Positions 10,623 to 22,027 of a DNA stretch of 64,000 nt are shown here, piece by piece. Where the stretch lies: contig JAEUBA010000031.1 of assembly GCA_018257865.1 (NCBI GenBank), forward strand, positions 62,001-126,000, given 5' to 3'. Every line of letters begins with the position of its first letter. Position 1 is the stretch's first letter. The position numbers were made by a program, and so were the translations under genes. The notes below the pieces were generated by a model, which worked only from the letters and a program-made list of their open reading frames with translations, ran no database searches and was not told the origin of the DNA. The DNA comes from Stereocaulon alpinum (Eukaryota > Ascomycota > Lecanoromycetes > Lecanorales > Stereocaulaceae).

Positions 10623-13538
10623 CTAAACATCTCTCACACCCGTCCTCCTCGCTCCTCCACCACCACCTTCTCCTCCGCTCGCATCTCTCCTTCCAACACC
10701 CAAACTAGCCACCCCACTAACCAATCTACTCCCCACCGCATCCACTGCTCCCATCGGCTTCATCAAGCTCGGGCCTTGCGCAGCCGCAGTCTCAACTTTG
10801 AAAAGCCTGACCGCAGTCCCATTCCATACACCAACAGTGCCCTTCTGCACGACCATTTCTGACGCAAAAATAAAGCCCCAAAGTAGGGACTCGTACCAGC
10901 CTAAGGAAAGGGGCGTCCATTCGAAGAGATGGATACGTGGAGGTGTTGGATCGAGGCCAGGCGGTAGTTGTCTGGGAGGCGAGGGCGAGGAGAGGAGGGT
11001 CAAGATCGTGTGGAGGGGGAGAGTGGGGAGCCAGGAGTCGATCCAACGGGCTGTGGGATCGAAGCCAAGGGATGGAGATGTGAGGGTCGCAGCGTGGCTC
11101 GACAAGCTCGTCGTGCTGTTCTGGCGGGAGAATGAAGGTTGACCTGCTGGCATTTTGCCGCGAGCTTTCTCGGACATACCACGGAGTTGGGTGGGGAGGG
11201 GTTCGTCTGCTGCCGATGATATTGAGGCATTTTGCGATGGTGAGTTGTGGGTGGAAGGTGAGGACTGAGAAGGCGTTGGGAGCATCTCTTGATTCTCGTC
11301 ATCGGAGTCGTCTTCTTCCCCGATGGTAAAGGCTCCGCCTTCTTCTGGCACGTTACTCAACGAGGGTACTCTGGCGCTGTGCGGGCTCCGAAGGCTGTCG
11401 ACAGAACTATTTCGAGACGTTCGGCTTGGACTATTTGGTGGCTCTGAGCCTTCTTCCTTTCTACGCTGCTTCATGCGCTCAATTTCTTTTTGGCCGCTCT
11501 CGAGAGTGAAAGACCTTAGCGCTTCGAAACGTTTCCGATGTCTGAAGATCCCTTGTATAAAGATTTTGTTCTCTGATATTGGTTAGCTTAAGAGTTTTCT
11601 TCGCCTTGGATAATCGCCATTACCTCGATACTGATGCTCTATAATCGCATTCATAGACTCTAGAAGGGATTGTAATAGCGAGTAGTTCGTCTCGTTGGCC
11701 AGCAGGAAACTGGGAGAAGACATTGAGGCAAATAGATGTAGCAACTTTGAGCTTGCCTGGGCGTTGAGGTGTTCTATGTACGGCGCAACGTTGTTGATAG
11801 TTGCGAGAAGGGAAGGATAGATAGCATCCAGTTTTCCCTTGCTGGAGGTTATCAGAGTATGTATTGACTGCAGAGATCAGCTTCATAGACCCAATATTGA
11901 AATACATCGACTTACTATGATTAAAAAGTCGGCATATGTACCTCTGAACTCGTTAAGCTTCACCGTTGCAGGAAGTGTATCTTGAGTCTCAAAGTCTCGG
12001 TTGAGAAGCTTCCCAAAATTCGGTTCTGTGCTGAGTGTCTGCAACACAAAGACACACATTCGAACCACGCCTTGCTTTGAGAGGTCGGACTTATACTCCA
12101 TAGCGTAGAAAATGATCAGTGTCATGAACTCGTGGCCTCGATCTGTGTCAATGATGAAAGACCGAAACCGCTTGTTGCATTGCAGTGTTTCCCAAAACAG
12201 CATGATTATTTCCGACGCCCATTTTAGTGACTTCTGGCTGCCTGGTAGATACGATGATGTTGCTTGTAGCTTGCAGTCACGTTAATGAGGTTCAATATCG
12301 AGGTCATGTTTCTTTGAGACCCACCGGCTGATTGAGCGTTCTAGTCATTCCTTCAGCTAGGAATTCAAAGTCTTGTGGCCGATGAAGTCTGCCTAGGTAA
12401 TGGCGGAAGTAATTCTTAGGTGGCGGTCCTTTGCCATCTTCGGGTATCGAGTACAGAACCAGGACGAGAAGAAACTGCAAGCAATATGAGACCAATATTT
12501 GCTTTGGGTCTTTGTAAACCACGTGATCGTAAGGCACACGCCATATAGCAGGATTGTAATTCAAGGCCTAACCTAAAATATCAGCACGGACCCGGGATAA
12601 TTGGTGACATCATGGACAGACAGTATTGAGTTGTGAGCATAGTAGCGAAAGCACGAGTTGCTTGTCTGGACATGTGGTAATGTACGTGACGGCTTTTACT
12701 CCTTTGATCGGTAAAATATCTACGCTTTGTGAGCAAAAGGTTTGCTTGAAAGGACTTGTCTGAGACGTACGAGCAGGCATGTACAAAGACTTGCTTGACA
12801 AGGTCAGCAGCAGTCTTAGAATCTCCGTTCGATTGCTCTCCATCTGGTTGGTCGAGCTCATCGAGGTATTGGAGCCCACTCCCCTCTGCCAAATTGCGTA
12901 TGTCACCCCGTTCCGGGATCGCTCCGTATGCGGCAGCGTAAAGCCAACGTAGAATAGCATGTCAATCAAGGTGTCGACCAACTCTTCTCCAAGCGGCCGT
13001 AGATCCTCATACTGCTCCTCCACTTCGGGCGATGGTTCCTGATTCTCTTCCTTCTGTGACTCGTCAAATAACACCTCAGGCTTTGCCGTGTGCCCTTTCG
13101 ACTTCCTCTTTCTCTTTGCCCAAAAGAACTTATCTTCCCATACTTCGAGGTGATCAGCTTCGTAGAGGAAAGGAAGGATGCGCGTCAGTATCCTGATGCA
13201 GTTGAGCGCGTGTTTCTCCGGGGCTGTTTCAAGATTTGGGAAGGAGCGGTGCTGCCTTAATGTAAGGAGGCGTGTTGTGAGAGCTAGGATGAGAGTCTCG
13301 ACGTTGGCAAGAGAGCTGTCTCTCGCTCGGCGGACGTCAATGAGGGAGAAGAGACTGAAGACATCTTCTGTAGATTCAGGGAGCTCCCAGAACTATAACG
13401 GATTAGCACAACTTCGAGGTGTCCAAACCTGAAGCGACGTACTCCTCTCCAGTATGGGTCTGAAGCTGGTATGATTTCTGGCTCTGACAGCTTGAAGATG
13501 CCTTGTTTGAAGACCAGCTTCGAATCGGAATTACCCAT
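10623..13538 (-). CDS. hid1: Hid-1 family protein (Golgi/secretory trafficking), 868 aa
   Basis: The start at 13538 gives MGNSDSKLVFKQGIF, the Hid-1 N-terminus with a Gly2 that fits N-myristoylation. Seven exons fit by phase: 13443-13538, 12771-13392, 12622-12719, 12325-12567, 11916-12269, 11624-11867 and 10623-11572, with six introns of 48-55 nt. Conserved blocks follow in order: FWELPESTEDVF, KGVKAVTYITTCPDKQ, YNPAIWRVPYDHV, PPPKNYFRHYLGRLHRP, LFWETLQCNKRFRSFI, then a long Ser-rich region beginning SEPPNSPSRTSRNSS and a final block containing RWIDSWLPTLPLHT. Hid-1 proteins are peripheral Golgi proteins needed for dense-core vesicle or secretory cargo sorting in animals; fission yeast has homologues. 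All exons are open and in phase, so the gene appears intact. Confidence 0.93.
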
Positions 13539-14434
13539 TGCGCTGTGCTGAGATGAGGATGCTCGTCATAGTAAACCAGCCCCACTGTATTCTTTGAACT
13601 GGCGAAGACTAGTGCGACTGGCTTTACGAGGGCAGCATAGCTGAAGTTATGTGAGGAGAGATTCTCGAGGCAAATAGTGGTCTCACTCCCCGTCGGCGTT
13701 ATCGTGAATAAGAGTAGCTTAGCCTTCTTTGGTGCCAAGAGCACTAGCGTCCCCTATTCATTCATCTTGAATTTCATTACCCGTACCCTGCTATGACTAC
13801 GACCAATTAGTAGTATTTTACAGATTGCTGTAGCCATGGCATCTACTGTTCTTATTCTTACAGACTAACGATGTGAAGTGGCCAGACTTGCTTGCTGCTT
13901 GACGGGTTTCGCGCCATGTACTTTCCGTCGTTGCGTCTTCGCTGCAATAAGGACCATTCTTCAGGCACATCATCTTCTTCGTCGTACCATCTGCCACTTG
14001 AGGAGCTGGAACCGTGAACTTATTGATGAAAGAGTCTTGTCGTGCGTTGGAAACCACGCCACCTCGTGTACGGAAGGATGCATCATGCTGGGATGCTCCG
14101 ATTGCGAGAATCATAATAGCAGCCGATCTTACTCTTCTGCACCTCGACTTGGGAGAACCCGATACATGAGTGCGCACAGTCTTGCGCAGCGACGAGTGTT
14201 GGAGCATGGAGTCCCATAGCAATGCTGAAACAGAGGTCATTGTTGGAACATGGTTCCAGTGCTGAAGACTAACATTAATTTCCAGTCGAAGCAGCGACTA
14301 GTTCGATATACTGTGCCTCTAAAGTACCATCACACATTTGCTAAGCTTCCCCTCCTAAGTGTCTGACTCTCTAATTTCTCTAGACTCGTACACTCATTTG
14401 CTAGCCACAAGGTGAACCTTGACATTTCCCAATC
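13539..14434. promoter_or_regulatory. Divergent upstream region of Hid-1 and the secreted-protein gene
   Basis: This 896-bp region lies between two divergent start codons. Open frames on both strands are present (up to 140 codons on the minus strand at 13818-14240), but none resembles a known protein and they lack family-like blocks; I leave them out as genes. Confidence 0.45.
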
Positions 14435-15899
14435 ATGAAGATCAGCCTGGTCTTTCCTCTTATTTCAACGCTACTGGCCGTAACCAATGCAGTGACATAT
14501 ACAAATCAGAGCAGACTAGTAGGCAATGTGCCTAAGACAATAACAGGTTCGAATCAGACCACTCTAAACAGGAATGCAACAGCTACAGCGACGTTTCCGG
14601 ATCAGAGCGGTCTTAGTACCCATGCCTTTTCCCCGGGTGGTGCTCCTATAGCGATGGATTTGTTTCTAAAGCCAAAAACTGCCTTGATACCAGTTCAGAC
14701 GGAATCCACAGTCATTCCGGCAGTGCAAACAGGCTCAACGTCGCCTCAAGTGGTGTCAACGGCTACCGTACCAGTCGCTACTTCCCTTGCCGACCCACCA
14801 TCGAACGCTCCTCATCCCGGTGACCATTCCACCCCGGACCAGTCCGTTTATAACTCCAAATTCGAGGACCATCAAAGAAGCCAAGCTACTCCTCATACTA
14901 CATCTTTGCCAGCTGCTGTAATAGCAAACCCCAACCAACATCTCTCCTTTCTCAAGGACTCATTAGCGTGTACGCACCGCCCATCACAATAGGCTCCTCT
15001 GGGTATAGCTTGAATGCAATTTCATATTACCTGATAGGGTCGCAGAAGCTCTTACCTGGAGGGTTTGCGATTACAGTCTCCAGAGTTCCCGTTCACATCC
15101 TATCGAGCGATAACATCATTGTTGTAAGTTCTTCTAGCACTTCACTTCACCCATTTGTACCACGAAGCTCAGCTTTGCCATCAACACCTGAAGTGGATCG
15201 CGTACCGATCACGGCCAAGCAGCCTCCGAGGTACATCACTGCAAGCCAGACTCTCCTACCTGGAGATCCTGTCACTGCCGGCGATATAAAAGGTTGCTTT
15301 GGTCACGGACGGTGCTAGCAACCCTCAACTAGTCGCCGGTGCTTCGACTGTGAGGCTTGTTGTTGCAAGTTCACGATCGCCAATTGTCTTCAATGGTATA
15401 AATTTAACACCAAAAAATTGTATCTGCGTATACCATTGCAGGACAGACTCTACTCCACCCTGGCGTTGTCACTTTTTCCAGTAACAGGATCGCGCTCTCT
15501 ACAAGTCAAGCTGATCAAAATAGTTTGGGGGTGGGCTCTGATAGTTCAGTCTTAGTGGATGCAACGTATCCATCATCGTTCGAGCCCACAGGATCGTCAC
15601 TTGGAAACCAAGTTACTGTTAGCGGGACCATTCTAAGCTTAGACGCCGGCGGAATACAGATCGTCGATGGGGCCAGCAATATGTCTAGTTCTACGGCTGT
15701 AGACAGGGACAATCGCGAATGCCACGATAACGTCTGGGTCTGCGGGAAGGGGAGTCGAAAGCGTGACAGCCAGCAGCACCGCTTCGTTCTCTCCGGTAGG
15801 AACTCCACCGAGACAAGTGCAGCTAGTTGGGATAGGAGATTCGACGCAAGGATCTTCGCCTTGTGGCTTTCACTTCTTGGGTTGTTTTGCTTTTGCTGA
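14435..15899 (+). pseudogene. Secreted Ser/Thr-rich cell-wall-type glycoprotein gene with several frameshifts
   Basis: ATG 14435 starts a good signal peptide (MKISLVFPLISTLLAVTNAV) and a Thr/Ser/Pro-rich region with several N-glycosylation motifs. Downstream come imperfect repeats of a fungal extracellular module: ITIGSSGYSLNAISYYLIG, then SQKLLPGGFAITVS, TASQTLLPGDPVT, LVTDGASNPQLVAGAS, YTIAGQTLLHPGVVTF and GNQVTVSGTILSLDAGG, and a Ser/Gly-rich, hydrophobic C-terminus like a GPI signal. These modules lie in different frames, changing near 14950, 15290, 15430 and 15700. The shifts are not bridged by plausible GT-AG introns, so the gene looks inactive. The intact form would be a surface glycoprotein or adhesin. 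Assembly indels cannot be excluded but four in one gene is many. Confidence 0.7.
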
Positions 15900-16148
15900 A
15901 CGCCGTTTCTTAAATGATGTATAGAAGGGTATAGTGGTATACAATTGGTGTTTTCAAAGTCTAGAGGAGCTGAGTAACATAACTTAGGTTAGCGGTCTAC
16001 ATCGTTCTGGGTACTGAAGTCCAATCGCTTCAACTAGGATTGATGTTACAAGTCAAAATCGACTGATCAGGATGTGTGACCAGAGTATCGCCGCAGCCAT
16101 GTGCCTAAAAGGAAAATCTCCTTCAGGCTTTCTATTCATATAGGATAT

Positions 16149-17053
16149 CTAATTACCAACCAGCGCACTACCACCAAAACCCCCCTTCCCCCCCGAACTA
16201 CTCCTCTCCCTATGATACAACCACTTACTATTCAACCCCACACTCGCCCCCCTCCCCGTCGGACTCGGCGTACTCGGCATGCCCAACACACTCCCATCCC
16301 TCCCACCAAGCCCCGGCCCCAAGGGTGACGGCGACCCATAACTACTCCTCCTCACCGGATCCCTCGCACTTCCCATCGCCTTCGACCACAGCGGACTACC
16401 AGTAGGCGAATCACTCACATCCCTTCCAAACGACGGACTCCCAGACACGGGAGTGCCGCGATTGCCACTACTACTTCGATTTGCAGGGGAGATAGTGCGC
16501 GGTGTAGGCGAGCGGGGATAGCGCGGGGGGGTGATGTATTGCGTTCCTGGCGTAAACGGCGGTGTAGCGTTTGGATCCAGGCCGAGTAGTTTCCGCTGCG
16601 TGGGTGTGAGTGGAATGTCGGCTAGTTCGTCTGTCTTTTTGAGGAGGGGCAGGATGGCGATGGTTATGTTGTAGAGGCCTAGGAGGTAGAGGAGGAGGAG
16701 GAGGGGTGTTGAGAGGGGTTGGGCGAGTTGGTTGAGGGTTTGGTACCAGGGACTAGAGGTGTGAGTTAGTGCGAGCTTTTCGAGAAGTTGGGAGAGCGAG
16801 AGCGTCTTAGGGAGGGAGAGGGAGGGGTGGAGGTTGAGGGAGCGTACTAGGAAGAAGCAAAGAAGAGAGCTATGAGGGCGCCGCCGTTCCAGACTATGCG
16901 GCGGAGATTGCTGTCGTTAAAGGTATTGGCTTTTTGTCGGCGGGCTATTTCTTCGAAGTGGGGATGGCGCCATGAGCCCGGTGAAGGGGTGGAGGTTGAA
17001 GCCTGTAAGATTTGGGCGTGGGGTGTTGAGGGGTTTGTCGTTGTTGATGCCAT
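16149..17053 (-). CDS. POM34: Nucleoporin POM34-like nuclear pore membrane protein, with an apparent 1-nt deletion
   Basis: The start at 17053 gives an N-terminus with WRHPHFEEIARRQKANTF, the conserved block of fungal NPC integral membrane protein Pom34, followed by a first hydrophobic segment (VWNGGALIALFF). The frame then closes with TAG, while the neighbouring frame carries straight on with FFLVRSLNL, a second membrane segment (LLLLLYLLGLYNITIAILP), DIPLTPTQRKLLGLD and a Ser/Pro/Gly-rich tail ending at 16149. One missing base near 16855-16862 would restore a single continuous frame with no intron. Pom34 anchors the Pom152-Ndc1 membrane ring of the nuclear pore. Because both sides look well conserved, a base-calling error or very recent mutation is more likely than old decay. 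Confidence 0.75.
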
Positions 17054-17656
17054 TTATGATAGGGTTGGGGTGTGGAGTCGTTAGGTATGGAAACTACTAC
17101 TCAGTAGTCGTTAGATTTATGGTCCCTATGTCTCATCATGGCTGTCGTGAGGACAAGAGTCGCGTCATAGCAAATCCTCGGAGCGTTGAGAGGTCGCTAG
17201 GGCCGTAGGTCGTCTATGATGTTGTCAAGTGTTACGCTTTGTCTGCGACGCGGTTTCGATTGAGGCGTCTGCCAAGGTTGTGGATATACTAATACTATAA
17301 CGACACCTTTCCGTAGCTACTAGATAGCAGAACATAGTCGTTATCTATGCTAGAACCATATGATTCTTTCACGTCAAGCGTCTGATCATGTTTTACAAGT
17401 GTTCCTCGATATTGCGCATCATACTTGCATAGTAACGTTAGGAAGTCTTTCCACATAACCACAAAGCTAGCGTTCTCTGTTACTGTCGCCTCTCTCGGTC
17501 CCAACGATCTGACAGACCTGCCAGAAACTCTTATATTGATTCGAGACTCAAGTTCAGTGCTTCCCTAAGCCAGTATTGCTCAATTTTTCCTGAACTTCGC
17601 GTTCATTATGACTGATCTTCTGAACCTTAGCCCATTCCTTTCTACCATCAAGATCA
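17054..17656. other. Intergenic, nothing recognised
   Basis: Contains the 5' side of the POM34 gene and the 3' side of the first secreted-protein gene. Open frames are short and family-less. Confidence 0.5.
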
Positions 17657-18357
17657 TCAGTCTGTGGAGACGAATGTGGAACTAGAGCCATCCGTAGCCG
17701 ACCCAGCATAGACTCCATATCGCTCATTCATGACGCTGTTTCTCGGCCAAAAGGTAACTGCAATATTGCCAGAAATTGCTGCCCATCCTGCGCTGTCCTT
17801 GTCGGCGTCATACATGCAGCCGGCATACAATGCTTGTGCAGTCCCCAGTATATGATACCACGTGGAATCTTGCATCTTCGGGGTACGACGGGCAGGGTAA
17901 TATTTTCCATCTGTCGTAGGTAGAGTATTGGTGCCATAGTCTCTGACCATCCTTACCAGGAATGCGCAATTCCCTGTGAAAAGTCATTGAACATTGACAA
18001 TTGTGCTGGGTACCTTCAATTACTGGAATGAAACTGACCGCTCTCGGCTCCTTGAGGCAAAGGCCAGCCTTGGGGCCTCCGATCGTAATAGTCCCGTCCA
18101 GACCAGAAGGTGTAGGAGTTGTATCGGCGTGAGTCGATTCGACCAGCAATCAATTTCATTGCTTCATCGCAGCCAGTAGGAACTTCTCCGGCCCAGTCAG
18201 AGTGCTGAGAAGTATTGACACAGGTAAACAATGCATTTGGTAACGAGGAAAATCTTAGATCTGCTCCGATTGGCTGCAAAGAAAAGGTGGTATTAATAGC
18301 ACTGGCACCATATGCGGCAGGAAGAACAACTAAGCAGACCCAGATGTTCAACATCAT
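17657..18357 (-). CDS. Small secreted protein A (paralogue of the gene at 18836), 211 aa
   Basis: The start at 18357 gives MMLNIWVCLVVLPAAYGASA, a clear signal peptide. Exon 1 (18039-18357) and exon 2 (17657-17973) flank a 65-nt phase-1 intron inside a Gly codon just before NCAFLVRM. The mature chain has four Cys: in FTCVNTSQHSDW, PTGCDEA, GNCAFLVRM and AGCMYD. Between them sits PQGWPLPQGAESG. The same Cys framework, H-x-x-W spacing, LP-x-G segment and intron position and phase occur in the neighbouring gene, so the two are tandem duplicates that have diverged strongly. I recall similar uncharacterised secreted proteins in other Pezizomycotina, but no function is known. Apoplastic or effector-like roles are guesses. 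Confidence 0.78.
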
Positions 18358-18835
18358 CGGTCTGAGGTGAAGGGGTATCTTCTCCTGGATACAAGTGGGA
18401 TCGTACGTGGATAAATATACCCAAGTGAGACATTGAGACCGAGGAGATGTTGGCGGAATGCCTGACACTCGAGTCAAGTCGAACATATAATTGCAAGCGC
18501 CTGGTGGAGCCGCGCCAGAAACAGTTTTACCGCACCAGAATTCAAACTGCGTGACAGATGGTAGATGAGATACATATCCGACATCCGACTCATGAAACCC
18601 GCATCTCTTCCACTGTTACCCAAAAATCTAACTTCAAAAGTCGCCGAAAGGAATGTAATCGCAATACTTTAGCACTAGTAGCCAATAATATCTAGCAAGT
18701 AATGCTCGATCCTAAGCTGATAGAATACCTATCGGGTGCTTTGTTGGAAGCCACCCAATCGCAACAGAAGGTTGTTGGCTTTCACTAACCGAAGTACCCA
18801 CTTCGTGCTATCCGAGGTATCACTAGCCAATTGGC
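18358..18835. promoter_or_regulatory. Spacer between the two secreted-protein paralogues
   Basis: About 480 bp between two genes on the same strand, holding the promoter of the left gene. No specific element was identified. Confidence 0.45.
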
Positions 18836-19578
18836 TTAGGAAAAATTCGATAGGTAGAGTGACGAATTAGAAATTTCTTGTGGCGGAGCATGTAACCACC
18901 ACTGTTTGCGCATCTGACTGTCCATGGGCAGGAGGAGAACGATCATTCTGTTTGAGACTCGGGCCCATCCAGGTTCTGTTATACTGCCCCAGACACAATT
19001 CGACACCAGTTGTTCGACTTGGTCAATGATGTCAGGCCAGTCGTGTTGGTCCATAGGCGGATGACGACTGCCAGGGAAGTAGCCGCGATTCCGCAAGGGC
19101 AACACATCGTCACCGAAGTCCTTAGCCATTCGCAAGACAATGGCACAGTTACCTAAGTAATACATCTCAGTTCACATTACTATTTTAGTCGGTATGTACG
19201 ACTTAGAATATATGGAGAATCATGTTTTGGGTGCTCACCATAAGACAGCCCACTCGGTAGAGACCAGGCACCGTCGGGAGGGTTTTTGACGTACTCGCTT
19301 GAGAAGAAAACGAACTCCCTTACTCCGAATGGTGCAGCGACCGACTTGAGCTTGACAAGTGCGTTTGTACAAGCAGAAGAATAGAGGACGCCTGTCCAAT
19401 GTGGATGTTGAGCACCGTTGACACATGTTGGGTACCAGTTGACAGGAGTGTGTGGTGCTCCGAAATGTGGCAGAAGAGAGTGGGCGATGGACGTCAAATT
19501 TATGGCGAGAGTTGAAGCGGAAGGAATGCATAGTAGCAAAGCACAAACAGCTAGGAAAAAACGCATGCTTTGTATCAT
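18836..19578 (-). CDS. Small secreted protein B (paralogue of the gene at 17657), 218 aa
   Basis: The first ATG in frame (19578) gives MIQSMRFFLAVCALLLCIPS, a signal peptide; an internal Met at 19566 would work too. Exon 1 (19239-19578) and exon 2 (18836-19152) are joined by an 86-nt intron (GTGAGC...CTTAG), phase 1 in a Gly codon directly before NCAIVLRM, exactly as in the neighbouring paralogue. Four Cys occur in comparable places: PTCVNGAQHPHW, YSSACTNAL, GNCAIVLRM and SNCVWG. DGAWSLPSGLSYG matches the paralogue's GWPLPQG segment. Overall identity is low, suggesting an old duplication or rapid divergence. Function unknown; secretion is the firm inference. Confidence 0.8.
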
Positions 19579-20247
19579 AGCGTACAAGGGTTACTAGCAG
19601 TGCAAGGCACCCTTAAGTACGTCCACATCTTCAATACTGAAATCGTGATCAATGGCAAAGCCTGGCCACCAAGTACGCCTAAGCCTCGTATTCATGCATA
19701 CTTGCGAAATGAGACGCAAAAGGTAACAGTTCGCTCGTAATTGGATAAGACCTCTAGGTTCAGCAGCGTGAATAGCTCCGAGAAGCGCAAAATTAGCACA
19801 TACAAGCCGGCTTGGTTGGTGTATCTACACAGCTTATCTTGTCCCCACTGATTGTCGTGATCTATTGGAAGATATAGGATGAATTTGACCTGAACAATTT
19901 AATCTTGCGAGGCAATCATTTGCATCTCTTGCTGTAAGACAAGGCACTTTTGCCTCGATGAGGTTTCATCTACAGTCATGAAACACGGACGGCAACGTGG
20001 CTCGGGCGGGAGACGTGGGAGAGGTAGGAGACTAGGAGAATTAGATCTGGATAGTGCTGTAGGGAAAGATCTAGGTACCACTCGTGCGTTTTGACCATCG
20101 GATAAACATCGGTTAAAGTAGTTCTACAGTCAGCTCTGAAACAAACAGCTCTCCAAGCCAATGTCCCCCGAGCATCACTTGTGTTCACGACTTTCCTTCA
20201 AACGAGGTCTCCTTTGGTATGATATACAATTTCCGTTGTGACCAAGC
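19579..20247. promoter_or_regulatory. Divergent upstream region between secreted protein B and the ANL-fold gene
   Basis: 669 bp between two divergent starts. No convincing gene or defined element was seen. Confidence 0.45.
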
Positions 20248-22027
20248 ATGGCTGCAGAAAGCACATCCATCTTGCAGCAGCTAGACTCCCAGCTCGAGCA
20301 GATTCTCGCCAGTTGGAACGTCTACACTATTCTCATCGGACTAATACTGGTACTTTACCTCATCTTCCCACTCTTCTACTCTACCGAGCCAGACGTCCAT
20401 CCCCTACTCTTAGCCCGTCAGTCTTCCGCTTCGCCCGTCCGACAACCAGGCGAATCATCCAGCTTTCGCTCCTTGGAGACGCCCCATGGTTATCCCCTGA
20501 AGTCCGGTCTTAATGTCAAAGACCCAGGAGCGCCAAAGTGGACAAGTGGGAAGGACGGAGATCTGAGAGACATATGGCACCGGGCTGTGTTGGGCCCTGT
20601 GGACAGCGATAGTAAGCCCACAGGTGAACCAGGCAAAGTGCTTACTGTGCTGGGAAAAGAGGAGGTCATTGAGCATACCTTCACCAAGCTGTCTGCTGAG
20701 ATCAATGCAATCGGACAGCATGTTAAAGTCCATGGAGAGGGTCGTGTCGCTATATACCTGCCAAACACTGTGGAATTACTGGTATCGCTTTTTGGTAACC
20801 AACCCTCATGCACGTGAGACAGTACACATGGCTAACAGGTACAGCTGCCACCTTCTATGGCCTAACCCCAATTCTCATACCCCCAGAGCAGCCTCTTGGG
20901 ACGCTTGCTGGCATCCTGAGAGAGACGAGGGCGGAGGTTCTCATCGCCGGTGCAGGTGCTTTGCCGCTGACAGAGCTTCTGCAACAATACAAGAGTCTCA
21001 AGCAAATGATTTGGGTTGTAGAGCGGACAAGCCGGCACATGGACTGGAACGAGGTACCAGAGGGGGTAGGAGGAAATGCAGACATCGCCGTTTGGAACGA
21101 AATCATCGAGGACAAGGCGTCCGCACCTTCAGAGCTACCTATAGAGGTTCCCGGAGGCACCGTACCCAACATTTTGTTTATAGTGGAGGATGCATTGAGT
21201 GCAATGGACAGTTATGAAGTCATTGAGTTCACCCAGAAGGTAAGACTGGCATTGACTCACGCTTGATTGGACACCATTAACAACCAGCGCAGAACATTGT
21301 AGCAGCAGTCGCTGCCCAGATATCTGTCCTCCCACGTAATCACCGCCTGGCACCAACTGACCTCCTGACACCCCTCGCCTCCCTGACAGAGATGTATCCT
21401 CTCACGGTGACGCTAGCCGCCCTCTTCTCCAACGTCTCCCTAGCTCTCACCCCAGTCAGCGGACCCAATGTACCCTACAGTTCCGCGTTCCAAGGCGCGT
21501 CCCCAAGCGTCGTTATCTCTGGCACCCAAACCCTGTCTAACCTCTGTAAACATCACGAGCGCGTCCAATCGCAGAAGCTCGGGATTGGCCACTGGTGGAA
21601 ATCTCGCTCGCTCGAGGCAGGTGTTTTGCCTAGAATATCTGGCACCAACAACCCTCGCTTAGTCTACACTTACGAAAAGCCCAACGCCTCGACAGTCCCC
21701 CTCTCGCCCTCCGACTTCTTCAACTTGAAGCTCATTACTGGCGCCCGCCTCATCTACGCTTTCACGGATCCACGTGTCGCTGGGGCTGTTAGCCAAACCA
21801 ACATCTTTGACTACTCAAAACGCGGACACAGCGAAGACGGAAAGTCGCATTTCGGGCCACCGTTGAGTTCCGTTGAGATCAAAACGAAAGATACAGGGGA
21901 TAGCCATAACCAAGGCGCTATCTCGACCGGGCAGCTAGTCATTAGTGGGCCGGCTGTTGTAGGTGGACAGGTGGTCGCGGATCAGATCATGTGTATGACG
22001 GATGAGAATACGTTAGCTTATACGTAG
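20248..22027 (+). CDS. Membrane-anchored ANL-superfamily (acyl-CoA synthetase-like) protein lacking the P-loop, 560 aa
   Basis: Three exons (20248-20794, 20839-21239, 21293-22027) with 44- and 53-nt introns keep phase. The N-terminus has one strong membrane segment (TILIGLILVLYLIFPLFY, about residues 27-45). Then come ANL landmarks: RVAIYLPNTVELLVSLFGTA, then TPILIPPEQPLGTLAGIL with RAEVLIAGAG, and late in the chain GQLVISGPAVVGG, which corresponds to the GEI...GP segment. The catalytic AMP-binding loop ([ST]SGTTGxPKG) is absent; at that place the sequence reads IVEDALSAMDSYEVIEF. The C-terminal lid domain is also missing. The fold is therefore likely retained without adenylation activity. 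The gene appears intact. A scaffolding or lipid-related regulatory role is speculation. Confidence 0.8.

Noticed and set aside
13818..14240. 140-codon minus-strand frame and overlapping plus-strand frame between Hid-1 and the cell-wall gene
   Set aside because: Neither has family-like blocks, both overlap each other, and the region is a divergent promoter.
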